A stretch of DNA of 64,000 nucleotides from CAVSCD01 sp963726335 (GTDB lineage Bacteria > Acidobacteriota > Aminicenantia > Aminicenantales > UBA8522). Shown here one piece after another: positions 27,414-35,531 of this stretch. The first letter of the stretch is position 1. Every line of letters begins with the position of its first letter. Below the pieces are notes generated by a model that made no database searches, had not been told where the DNA came from, and saw nothing but the letters and a program-made list of their open reading frames with translations. A program made the translations under genes and the position numbers. The stretch covers positions 124,001-188,000 of the forward strand of contig CAVSCD010000004.1 in the NCBI GenBank assembly GCA_963726335.1, given 5' to 3'.

Positions 27414-28651
27414 AGATCAGGATCTCGCGGGGATTCTCCCGCAGGTTGAAGTTCGACGCCATGCTTCTCGCGTAGGCCCCCGCGTGAAGAATGGCCAGGA
27501 CGTCGCCCCGCCGGGGCACGGGAAGGGGCACCTTCCGGCCGAAGACGTCGCCCGTTTCGCAGAGATTTCCGGCCACGGTGACGGCCGCGGCCGGCCGGCC
27601 GGCCGGCTTCTCACAGGTCAGGATCTCGTGCCGCGCCCCGGCGTAGACAGCCGGCCTGGGCAGGCTGGTGAACGTCCCGGCGTTGACGCAAGCGAAGATA
27701 TGCCCATAACTCGTCTTGGTGTATTCGACCCGGACGAGAAGCACGCCGGCGTCGGCGAGCAGGAATTTTCCCGGTTCGACGGCGATCGTCCCGATATGGA
27801 GGCCCGCCCGGGCGAGCTTCATGATGATATAAGCGCCATATTTTTCGATCGGGAAAAGCTTCTGGCCCGAGTGGTAGCGCGGTCCGATCCCGCCGCCGAA
27901 ATCCAGGAACTCGAGCCGTACTCCCTCTCTCGAGCCGCCGGGCGAGTCCGATCAGCCGGTCGACCGCGGCCCGAACGACAGGGAAATCTTCGCGGGTCCA
28001 GCCCGAACCGAGGTGCTGGTGGAGACCCACGGGCTCGAAACCGAACTCGCGCGCCTTGACGAAGGCCAGGGGGACGCCGCTCTCCTCGATGCCGAACTTG
28101 ATGGGCGTGCCGTCGCTCGAACACGCCCCGGCCGTGACCACCTTGGGGTTGAAGCCGCGGCCGATGCCCGGGTTGCACCTTACGGAAACCCGGATCTTCT
28201 TCCCGGGGAAATCGTGCTGACGGACCTCGCGCATCAGCTCGAGCTGCTCCAAGGCGTCGATATTGACGGTAACCCCGTCGATCGCGAAAACCCTTCGCAG
28301 GTCCTCGGCACTGACCGACGTCCCTGTAAAGAGGATACGCGCCGCCGCGAACCCGGCCCGCCGGGCGGCCTCGACTTCCCCTGGGGAAACTGCATCAATG
28401 GAGGCTCCGCGGCGCCTGAGCAGCCGTAGGACGGCGGGGTGGGGATTGGCCTTCATGGCATAAAAAAGCCTCGTCTTCAGGGGCGGCGGCGCGTCGAAGG
28501 CGCGGGCCAGACGGTCGTAGTTGGCCAGGACCTGCCGCCGGCTGTAAACGAAGAGCGGCGTACCGAACCGGGCCGCGATCTCCGTCGCAGGACGTTCCCC
28601 GAGGAACAGCCGGCCGTCGACCCGCCTCAGGAATTCGTTCTCCCACCACAT
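27412..28651 (-). pseudogene. lysA: Diaminopimelate decarboxylase, frameshifted
   Basis: A fold-type III PLP decarboxylase for the last step of lysine synthesis (meso-diaminopimelate to lysine). The N-terminal barrel in one frame holds the PLP Lys in YAMKANPH, then KFGIEESG and HQHLGSGW. The rest continues in another frame from about 27921-27931 with FLDFGGGIGPRYHSG, NLCETGDVFG (the CExGD motif of DapDC) and GAYARSMASNFN. The region is one base longer than a multiple of three; removing one G of the GGG after CTCGAGAGA restores a continuous protein of about 412 residues. Every key motif is conserved, so a sequencing error is more likely than gene death. It lies 18 bp downstream of the DUF72 gene. 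Confidence 0.85.
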
Positions 28652-28669
28652 GGCTTTTCCGCGCCTCCT

Positions 28670-29569
28670 TTATTCCTTGGCGTCGAAGAGGTCGAGCTGG
28701 CCCTTGGAGATCCCCTTCACGATCTCCTCGAGCACCGGGTAGGTCTTGAGGAGAGTGAGGGGAATATCCAGCTTCTCCTCGGTGATCATGTTCTTGATCT
28801 GCAGGGCGTTGGCCATCGCCTGGCCCCGGTAGTGGTTGTTGGTGATGATGAAGACTTTCTCCGAGCCTTTGCCCAGCTGGCGGATCCGCTCGACCCAATC
28901 CTGGAGCTCGTCCTTGGCGTAAAGATAGTTGTAGCGCTCGTCCCGGCCGGCGCCCTCCCGGAACCAGTCCTTGTAGTTTCGGCCGTGGAGGCGGACATAG
29001 GAAAATTCGGGGATGGTCGACACCGCGGACGGTTTGATGGAGTTGCGGAGGACCGGCTGATCGATATTGCAGTAGCAGACCCGGTGGGCCGTGAGCAGCT
29101 CATAAAAAGAGGGATCGTCCCAGGACGAGTGCCTGACCTCGACGGTCATCGGGCAGCCTGTGAAAATCCGGAAGAGCCGGACGAGATAGTCACGGTGGGC
29201 CGGGGTGCCGATAAACGACCAGGGAAACTGGAAGAGGAGGGAGGCCAGGCGGTTGCCGGCTCGAAGAGGCTCGATGGCCAGCCGGAACTCGTCCGCGTCC
29301 CTCTGCGACCAGGACTCGCGGTCGTGGGTGAAAACCTGGTGGACCTTGACCGTGAAGAGAAAATCGGGGAAAGGCTCGACGCGACGGACCCAGTACTGCG
29401 ACATCGAGGCGGCCGGCGTGCGATAGAAGGTGCTGTTGATCTCGACGATGTTGATGAACCCGGCGAGGAAGGGGAGGGGGTGGAAGCCTCTCTCTTTCTG
29501 TTCGGGATAGACGATGCCGGCCCAATCCTCGTAGCTCCAGCCGGCGGTCCCGATATAGTAGAGAGCCAT
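28670..29569 (-). CDS. DUF72 family protein (YecE-like)
   Basis: A protein of 299 residues with the DUF72 TIM-barrel signature: YIGTAGWSYEDW at the N-terminus, INSTFYRTP, FTVKVHQVFTHD, FQFPWSF and the C-terminal FIITNNHYRGQAMANA. The biochemical function of the family is not established. A TATAAT (minus strand, 29578-29583) ends eight bases before the ATG, so the message is probably leaderless. lysA follows 18 bp downstream on the same strand and is likely co-transcribed. Confidence 0.93.
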   Translation of the reverse strand: MALYYIGTAGWSYEDWAGIVYPEQKERGFHPLPFLAGFINIVEINSTFYRTPAASMSQYWVRRVEPFPDFLFTVKVHQVFTHDRESWSQRDADEFRLAIEPLRAGNRLASLLFQFPWSFIGTPAHRDYLVRLFRIFTGCPMTVEVRHSSWDDPSFYELLTAHRVCYCNIDQPVLRNSIKPSAVSTIPEFSYVRLHGRNYKDWFREGAGRDERYNYLYAKDELQDWVERIRQLGKGSEKVFIITNNHYRGQAMANALQIKNMITEEKLDIPLTLLKTYPVLEEIVKGISKGQLDLFDAKE

Positions 29570-29577
29570 TGGCCCCC

Positions 29578-29583
29578 ATTATA
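29578..29583 (-). promoter_or_regulatory. -10 box abutting the DUF72 start
   Basis: A perfect TATAAT on the minus strand lies eight bases upstream of the ATG at 29569, so transcription should begin at or within two bases of the start codon. Confidence 0.5.
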
Positions 29584-29668
29584 TCCATTTGCGCCGGTCA
29601 ACTGAAGTCCCGGGAGCCTGATCATCTCAAGTCGTGCAATCGCGGCCTGATAGCGGTAAACTGGGGCC

Positions 29669-30617
29669 ATGACCGTGCGGCCTTTTTGAGAAGATCCTGG
29701 AGGCGGACAAACGGATTCGGCCGGAGGCCGTCGAGACGCCGCTCGAATATTCCTCGGCGCTCAGCCGCCTCACGGGAGCCGAGGTCTATCTCAAGTGGGA
29801 AGACCGCCAGGTCACGGGCTCCTTCAAGTTCCGCGGCGCCTTGAATAAGATCCGCTCGCTCTCCGCGGAGGAAAGGCGGCAGGGAGCGGTGACCGCCTCC
29901 ACGGGGAATCACGGGCTGGCGGCGAGCCTGGCGGCCCGGATGGAAGGCATCGACCTGACGCTTGTCCTTCCGGCGAGCGTGACGGCCGAGAAGCGCCGGC
30001 GCCTGGCCGAGGCCGGCACGCCGATCCTCGAGCTCGGGGAGACCTGCGAGCAGGCCGAGATCGCTGCCCGGCGCCTGGCCCGGGAAACCGGCCGGGTCTA
30101 TATTTCCCCCTATAACGATGAGGACGTGATCGCCGGCCAGGGCACGATCGGCGTCGAGATCGCCCGCCGTCTGCCGCGCGCCGGCACGGTGCTTGTTCCC
30201 GTGGGGGGAGGGGGGCTCGTTTGCGGCATCGCCGCGTTCCTCAAATCGCCTGGAAATAACGTTGAAGTTCTGGGCGTCGAACCCGGGGCCTCGGCGTTCA
30301 TGGCGGCTTCGCTCGCCGCCGGCCGGATCGTCGAGATCGATGAAGGCGAAACCATCGCCGACGCCGTGGCCGGCGGGCTGGAGCCCGGTTCGATCACCTT
30401 CAGCCTGTGCCGGGAACTCCTCGACGGGATTGTTTCGGTCAGGGAGAAGACCATCCGGGAGGCGATGCTGGCGCTCTTCGAGCAGCACGGCCGGATGGTC
30501 GAGGGCGCGGGGGCGCTGGCGCTGGCGGCTCTCCTTGAGTCGAACCCGCGGTTCCGGGGACGCACGACCGTGCTTGTCGTCAGCGGCGGCAATGTCTCGC
30601 CTCTTTCTTTCCGCTGA
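29669..30617 (+). pseudogene. Threonine dehydratase-like PLP enzyme, start frameshifted
   Basis: A fold-type II PLP enzyme of the threonine/serine dehydratase family. The Lys motif GSFKFRGALNK, the substrate loop STGNHG, the glycine-rich GGGGLVCG and the C-terminal SGGNVSP are all present. The reading frame carrying them is open from 29673 but has no ATG until far inside the domain. ATG 29669 reads M-T-V-R-P-F and then hits TGA; removing one T from the TTTTT run at 29683-29687 joins it to EKILEADKRIRPEAVETPL, exactly where family members start. The corrected protein is about 315 residues. It lacks the C-terminal ACT domain of biosynthetic IlvA, so a catabolic dehydratase or serine racemase-like role is possible. 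Confidence 0.85.
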
Positions 30618-30679
30618 CGCTTTCCGGGTTGCCCGCGGACAGGTTTTCGAATATTATGCCTAATGATAAGCTTTCGCCG

Positions 30680-31714
30680 ATGAAACGCCAGGCCGCACTT
30701 TTTCTCCTCGCCGCGGGGCTTCTCTCGCTCTCGGGCTGCGGGAAGGAGTCCGCTCGCCTTTACACCCTCGGCATTTTCCAGATCAACGATTCGCCGACCC
30801 TGGCAACCCTGAGAAAAAGCTTCATTCAGGCGCTGACCGAAGCGGGTTACCGCGACGGCGTCAACATCCGGCTCGAGGTCAGGAACGCCATGGGAGACGT
30901 CACCGAGGCCCAACGGATCGCCCGGGAATTCGTCGATAGGAAGGTCGACGCGATCGTCGCTCTGTCCACTCCCTGCCTACAGGCCGCGCTCATGTCCACC
31001 CAGAAAACCCCGATCATCTACTCCGCGGTGGCCAACCCCGGGCTCTTGGAATCGCGCGGCTCGGGCGAGAGCCGTTTCCGAAACGCGACCGGGGTGACCT
31101 CGATGGGACCGGTCCGGGAGATGCTGGCCCTGATCCGGGAGGTGATGCCCGGGGCCAGGAGGGTCGGCATCCTCTGGACCCCGGCGGAGCTCAACTCCGA
31201 ACACTATCTCGGGGTGGCCCGTCAGAGCGCCGGCGATCTCGGGTTCGAGATCGTCGCCGTGCCCGTGGCCAACGGCAACGAGGTGTCACTCTCCGCCCAG
31301 ATGCTTCTGAATCAAAAGGTCGACGCCATTTTCCCCATCTCGGACAACACCATCACGGCGGCGTTCGAATCGGTGGGACGGGTGGCCGGGGAGAACGGCG
31401 TCCCGCTGTTCGCCGGGATCCTGGTCGGCGCGAGGCTCGGAGCCTCCGCCGCCTTGGGCTGGGATTTCGACGAGATGGGCCGAATGACTGCGGCCATCGC
31501 CCTTCGGGTCAAGAACGGCGAGTCCCCGGCCGCGATCCCGCCGGTCGCCATGACCCGGCCCCGGTTGTTCATCAACCTGGCCGCCGCCCGGCGGCAGGGG
31601 TTGAGCTTTACCGAAGCGGTGATGCGCAGGGCTGACGAAGTCCTCAACGAAGACCCGCTGACCCCGTCCGCCGGGGGCGCCGCGCCGGCTGTGACAGAGT
31701 CGCCGGGGATATGA
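30680..31714 (+). CDS. ABC transporter substrate-binding lipoprotein (TrpX-like)
   Basis: A protein of 344 residues with a lipoprotein signal, lipobox LSGC. It belongs to the ABC_sub_bind (PF04392) family: LGIFQINDSPTLATLRKSFIQAL, then VDAIVALSTPCLQAAL and VDAIFPISDNTI. Family members bind tryptophan, tyrosine or other small ligands and usually sit with a permease and ATPase, which are absent here. ATG 30680 gives a compact signal peptide; ATG 30656 would add eight residues. The 3' end overlaps the convergent thiD by about 70 bp if thiD is read through its frameshift. Confidence 0.85.
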   Translation: MKRQAALFLLAAGLLSLSGCGKESARLYTLGIFQINDSPTLATLRKSFIQALTEAGYRDGVNIRLEVRNAMGDVTEAQRIAREFVDRKVDAIVALSTPCLQAALMSTQKTPIIYSAVANPGLLESRGSGESRFRNATGVTSMGPVREMLALIREVMPGARRVGILWTPAELNSEHYLGVARQSAGDLGFEIVAVPVANGNEVSLSAQMLLNQKVDAIFPISDNTITAAFESVGRVAGENGVPLFAGILVGARLGASAALGWDFDEMGRMTAAIALRVKNGESPAAIPPVAMTRPRLFINLAAARRQGLSFTEAVMRRADEVLNEDPLTPSAGGAAPAVTESPGI

Positions 31715-32487
31715 CGAGCCGGCCGTTTCCCAGTCTGACCGCCTCGCCGATCGCCTCGTGAGTGATATCGGTCGCCGCGCCCACGGCTTCGGCCAGCGGG
31801 TCCCCGGAGGCCAGCAGGGCCAGCAGGACCGCCGAAAAAAAACAACCCGTCCCATGGACGTCCCGGGGAAGCTTCGGCTTGGCAAAGAGATGGAACCGGA
31901 CGCCGTCAAAGAGGACGTTGACCGCGGCTTTCGGCAGATGACCGCCCTTGACGACGACGGGCGCTCCGGCGGTCGCCGGCGATCCGGACGGCCGCTTCCT
32001 TCATCGCTCTAAGGCTCTCCGAGGCGCCACCGGACAGCCGGCCGGCCTCGTACATATTCGGAGTCCAAACGGTGAAGAGACCCCTGAGTTGCGAAAGAAG
32101 CCCGGGGAGGGCCTGCCTTTCCAGCAGAATCCTGCCCGAGCTCGAACGGAGGACCGGGTCGATGACCCTGGGGACCGATCTCTGTTCTCTGAGGATCCGG
32201 GCCAGGGGGAGGATGTTTTCCCGGCGGCCGAGCATGCCCACCTTGAGCCCGCTCAGCTTCACATCTTCAGCCAGAGCCCGGTATTGAACCAGTACCGAAG
32301 GCGTGCGCAGGCAGGAGACCGACCTCACGCCCACCGTGTTTTGGACGGTTATCGAGGTGACGACGCCCAGGCCCTGGTAGCCGAAGCGCCGGAAGACGGC
32401 CGTGTCCAGAAGAACGCCGGCCCCCGCTGTCGGGTCATAGCCCGCGATCGACAGCAGGGCCGATGTCTTGCCTGTCATAACGCGCAT
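31644..32487 (-). pseudogene. thiD: Hydroxymethylpyrimidine/phosphomethylpyrimidine kinase, frameshifted
   Basis: A ribokinase-fold kinase of thiamine synthesis that phosphorylates HMP and HMP-P. The first 165 residues (IAGYDPTAGAGVLLD, VTSITVQNTVGV, VIDPVLRSSSG) are in one frame. The remainder, with VVVKGGHL, DVHGTGCFFSAVL and an LLASGDPLAEAVGAA tail, is in another. The switch falls near 31958-31972; deleting one C of the GACCGCC stretch gives AGDAGAPVVVKGGH. The total length is one base over a multiple of three. The corrected protein is about 280 residues. All ATP-binding and catalytic motifs survive, including the anion-hole GTGC. The alternative start ATG 32478 is nine bases in. Confidence 0.83.
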
Positions 32488-32528
32488 TTACCTTGAACGT
32501 GAGCCATGTTAACATAAGCCTCGGACCC

Positions 32529-32807
32529 ATGAAAGCGCGAGCCCTTATCCTGGTCGGCGGCCGTGTCCAGGGAGTTTTTTTCAGGGACCATACCCGGACT
32601 TGGGCCGGATCCCTGGGGATCACCGGCTGGGTCAGGAATCTTCGGGATGGCCGGGTCGAGGTGCTGGCGGAGGGCGAGAAGGACACGCTCGAGTCTTTTA
32701 TCGAAAGGCTGAAAGAGGGACCGCCCCTGGCCATGGTCGAAAGCGTCGATGTTTCCTGGGAAAAATATGAAGGGGAATTCCCCGGTTTCAGGATCGCCTG
32801 GGACTAG
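32529..32807 (+). CDS. acyP: Acylphosphatase
   Basis: A protein of 92 residues that hydrolyses acyl phosphates. The phosphate-binding loop GRVQGVFFRDHT contains the catalytic Arg, and GWVRNLRDGRVEV contains the catalytic Asn; both match the family. The frame is also open from a TTG at 32493, but the ATG gives the standard length. The stop overlaps the stop of the convergent membrane protein by 4 bp. Confidence 0.93.
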   Translation: MKARALILVGGRVQGVFFRDHTRTWAGSLGITGWVRNLRDGRVEVLAEGEKDTLESFIERLKEGPPLAMVESVDVSWEKYEGEFPGFRIAWD

Positions 32808-33094
32808 GGAGACGTCCGGCCGGCGCTCTCCGCCCCGCCTTTTCTGCCGGCCAGGTACTTGGCCCGGCAGGCCTCCGAGCAGAAATACTGGTCCACTCCA
32901 CCGCTGGTCTCCTTGATCGCGTCCTCACGCGGCAGATACGTGTTGCAGACCTCATCCTTGACCATGACCCCCGAACGTCCCTCGGCCCGGGGCCGCGTCT
33001 GTGATCCGGTAAGGGGGGCGAGCACGAACTTGACGAACTTGTAGACGAGATAAGCGGCGATGGCATAGAAGATCATCCGGAAGAACCCGATCAT
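32804..33094 (-). CDS. Small membrane protein with zinc-binding Cys motif (PP0621-like)
   Basis: A protein of 96 residues: an N-terminal membrane helix (FFRMIFYAIAAYLVYKFVKFV), a polar linker, then a conserved metal-binding module with VCNTYLPREDAI and YFCSEACRAKYL. This CxxYLP/CSxxC arrangement is seen in PP0621/TRASH-like domains that probably bind zinc. Function is unknown. It is convergent with acylphosphatase and overlaps it by 4 bp. Confidence 0.8.
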   Translation of the reverse strand: MIGFFRMIFYAIAAYLVYKFVKFVLAPLTGSQTRPRAEGRSGVMVKDEVCNTYLPREDAIKETSGGVDQYFCSEACRAKYLAGRKGGAESAGRTSP

Positions 33095-33223
33095 GGTGTC
33101 TCGAATGTACCGGAATCATGCCGGGCTGTCAAACGCCGACCGCCGGCGACTCTTGATTCCGGCTCGCACACAAAGTAAGATTGGTTCCGCTTTCATAATT
33201 CCATAGCGATGAAGGAGCGGATC

Positions 33224-34369
33224 ATGGATTTCTTGTTGAGCGACGACCAGAAGCAGCTCAGGGACACGATCAGGAATTTCTGCCAGAAGGAGATACAGCC
33301 GATCGTCAAGGAGATCGACGAAAAGAGCTTCTGGCCGCCGGAGCTCACGGCGAAGCTCGCCGGCCTCGGTCTCCTGGGCATCGTCATCCCCCCGGAATAT
33401 TCCGGATGCGGCTATTCCAACCTGGATTACGTCATCATCCTCGAGGAGATCTCCAAGGTCGACCCCTCGGTCGGGCTCGTGGTGGCCGCCCACAATTCCC
33501 TGGCCGCCAATCACATCAATCTGTTCGGCACCACCGCCCAGAAGGAAAAATACCTGAGGCGCCTGGCTTCCGGCCAGACCCTGGGCGCCTGGGCGCTGAC
33601 CGAAGCCGGATCGGGGTCGGACGCGGCGGCGATGACGACCAAGGCTGAAAAAAAGGGAGATGTCTGGATACTGAACGGCAACAAGCAGTTCATCACCAAC
33701 GGCTCGAACGCGGAGATCGCCGTGATCATGGCCTACACCGACCCGTCGAAAGGCCGGAACGGCATCTCGGCCTTCATCCTGGAAAAGGGCATGGCCGGGT
33801 TCGAGCCCGGCAAGAAGCTTGACAAGCTCGGCATCCGCGCCTCGGACACGTCCGAGCTCATCCTCGAGGATGTCAAGGTGCCCGCCGAGAACCTGCTTGG
33901 TGAAGAGGGGAAGGGCTACCGGGCGGCCATGGCCATCCTCGACGGCGGCCGGGTGAGCATCGCCGCTTTCTCTCTGGGGATCGCCGCCGGCGCGCTGGAA
34001 TGCAGCTTGAAATATGCCAAGGAGAGGGTCCAGTTCGGCCAGCCGATCGCTAATTTTCAGGCCATCCAGTGGATGCTGGCCGACGGGTTCACCGAGCTCG
34101 AGGCGGCGCGCTTGCTGACCTATCGCGCCGCGTGCCTGGAAGACCAGGGGAAGAAGATCCCCAAGGAATCGGCCATGGCCAAGCTCTACGCCTCCGAACT
34201 TGCGGTTAAGGCGTCCGGCTGGGCGGTCCATATCCACGGCGGATACGGCTTCACCAAAGACTACCCGGCCGAGAAGTTCTACAGGGACTGCAAGGTGGCG
34301 ACGATCGGCGAGGGTACCTCCGAGATCCAGCGCAGCATCATCGCCCAGCGGGTGCTCTCCGAACTCTGA
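33224..34369 (+). CDS. Acyl-CoA dehydrogenase
   Basis: A flavoenzyme of 381 residues that oxidises acyl-CoA to 2-enoyl-CoA using FAD and ETF. WALTEAGSGSDAAAM and QFITNGSNAEIAV are the two FAD-binding signatures. HGGYGFTKDYPAEKFYRDCKV and IGEGTSEIQR complete the active site, the last with the catalytic Glu as in butyryl- and short-chain enzymes. ATG 33224 is chosen because AAGGAG lies seven bases upstream, inside the longer frame from 33209. meaB begins three bases after its stop, which suggests a branched-chain or propionate-related pathway. Confidence 0.95.
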   Translation: MDFLLSDDQKQLRDTIRNFCQKEIQPIVKEIDEKSFWPPELTAKLAGLGLLGIVIPPEYSGCGYSNLDYVIILEEISKVDPSVGLVVAAHNSLAANHINLFGTTAQKEKYLRRLASGQTLGAWALTEAGSGSDAAAMTTKAEKKGDVWILNGNKQFITNGSNAEIAVIMAYTDPSKGRNGISAFILEKGMAGFEPGKKLDKLGIRASDTSELILEDVKVPAENLLGEEGKGYRAAMAILDGGRVSIAAFSLGIAAGALECSLKYAKERVQFGQPIANFQAIQWMLADGFTELEAARLLTYRAACLEDQGKKIPKESAMAKLYASELAVKASGWAVHIHGGYGFTKDYPAEKFYRDCKVATIGEGTSEIQRSIIAQRVLSEL

Positions 34370-34372
34370 GGC

Positions 34373-35344
34373 ATGGACTTCCAGGCGCTCATCAGGGACA
34401 TCCGCCGCGGCCGGCCCCGGGCGATCGCCCGGGCCATCTCGGTCGCGGAGGACGGCGACGCGCCGGCCCGCGAGCTTCTCAAAGTCCTGTTCACTTCCCG
34501 GAAAGACGCCGCTGTCCTGGGGATCACCGGCGCCCCGGGAACCGGAAAAAGCACGCTGGTGGACCAGATCATCGCTCAGCTGCGGGCAGCCCGGAAAAAG
34601 ATCGGCGTCGTCGCCATCGACCCCTCGAGCCCCTTCAGCGGCGGCGCCATCCTGGGCGACCGGATTCGAATGATGCGCCACAGCGTCGATCCGGGCGTCT
34701 TCATCCGGAGCATGGCAACCCGGGGACATTTGGGCGGTCTGGCCAAGGCGACCGGCGAGGCCATCGCCGTCTTCGAGGCGGCGGGCAAAGATTTCGTTCT
34801 CGTCGAGACGGTGGGCGTCGGCCAGGACGAGGTCGATGTCGTCAAGCTGGCCGACCTCGTTATCGTCGTGCTGACGCCCGGGGCGGGCGACGAGATCCAG
34901 GCCTTCAAGGCCGGTATCATGGAAATCGCCGATATTTTCGTCATCAACAAGGCCGACGCGCCCGGCGCCGAGAAATTAGCCCAGCAGCTCGAGGCCATGC
35001 TCGATTTGGGCTTTCCCGGCTGTGAGCCGCCGCCGGTCGTCAAGACTGTCGCCATCAAGGGCGACGGAGTGGACATGCTCGTGGGCGAAACACGGCGGAT
35101 CCTCCGGACAAGGCCCGCCGGCTTCAGGGAAACGCGGCGCAAGAGGCTCCTGGCCTGGATGCTGAGGGACATCTTGAAGGAAAGCCTGTTCGAGATCCTG
35201 GCGCGGCGAGTGCCCGAGGCCGATTTCGACCGCTGGGTCGACATGATCTACCGCAGGGAGGCCGATCCCTACAGCGCGGCCGACTTCCTGCTGGCCGCCC
35301 TAAAAAAAGAGCTGTCCGCGGAGAATCGGCGGAAGCGCGACTAG
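34373..35344 (+). CDS. meaB: Methylmalonyl-CoA mutase-associated GTPase MeaB
   Basis: A G3E-type P-loop GTPase of 323 residues that protects and reloads B12-dependent acyl-CoA mutases. Walker A is GAPGTGKST, switch motifs are DPSSPFSGGAILGDR and VETVGVGQDE, and base recognition is NKAD. A C-terminal dimerisation arm follows (DFLLAALKKE). It is coupled to the acyl-CoA dehydrogenase. No mutase subunit lies in the window, so the client is elsewhere. Its stop codon is inside the left terminus of the inverted-repeat element at 35341-35531. Confidence 0.95.
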   Translation: MDFQALIRDIRRGRPRAIARAISVAEDGDAPARELLKVLFTSRKDAAVLGITGAPGTGKSTLVDQIIAQLRAARKKIGVVAIDPSSPFSGGAILGDRIRMMRHSVDPGVFIRSMATRGHLGGLAKATGEAIAVFEAAGKDFVLVETVGVGQDEVDVVKLADLVIVVLTPGAGDEIQAFKAGIMEIADIFVINKADAPGAEKLAQQLEAMLDLGFPGCEPPPVVKTVAIKGDGVDMLVGETRRILRTRPAGFRETRRKRLLAWMLRDILKESLFEILARRVPEADFDRWVDMIYRREADPYSAADFLLAALKKELSAENRRKRD

Positions 35345-35531
35345 CCTGAATACTTCACGAATCGAGGCGGCCCCCAGCTGCGAGGCCCGAGGGGTGAAGC
35401 TGTACTCTTTGGTACAGCGAACCCCGAGAACGAAGCCGATGGAGCCGAATCGGCTCGCCCGAAGGGTAAAAAGCGCCGCATAAAGAGAGATGGAAAAAGA
35501 CGAGGCGCTTTTTATGAATAAGTCAGGCTAG
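35341..35531. repeat. Structured intergenic element with terminal inverted repeats
   Basis: CTAGCCTGA (35341-35349) and TCAGGCTAG (35523-35531) are perfect 9-bp inverted termini, each containing the stop codon of a flanking convergent gene. Inside are three stems: GGGGT-GAA-GCTGTAC pairing with GTACAGC-GA-ACCCC (35391-35425), GAGCCG/CGGCTC (35442-35456), and AAAAAGCGCC/GGCGCTTTTT (35468-35513). The last stem has A/T flanks on both sides and would work as a bidirectional terminator. The rest may be an insertion element or structured RNA. Confidence 0.6.

Noticed and set aside
29841..30617. Short threonine dehydratase starting at TTG 29841
   Set aside because: This would remove the PLP Lys motif; the frame-corrected start at ATG 29669 recovers the full domain.
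33116..34729. 537-residue open frame antisense to the acyl-CoA dehydrogenase and meaB
   Set aside because: Covers two conserved genes on the other strand and lacks any family signature.
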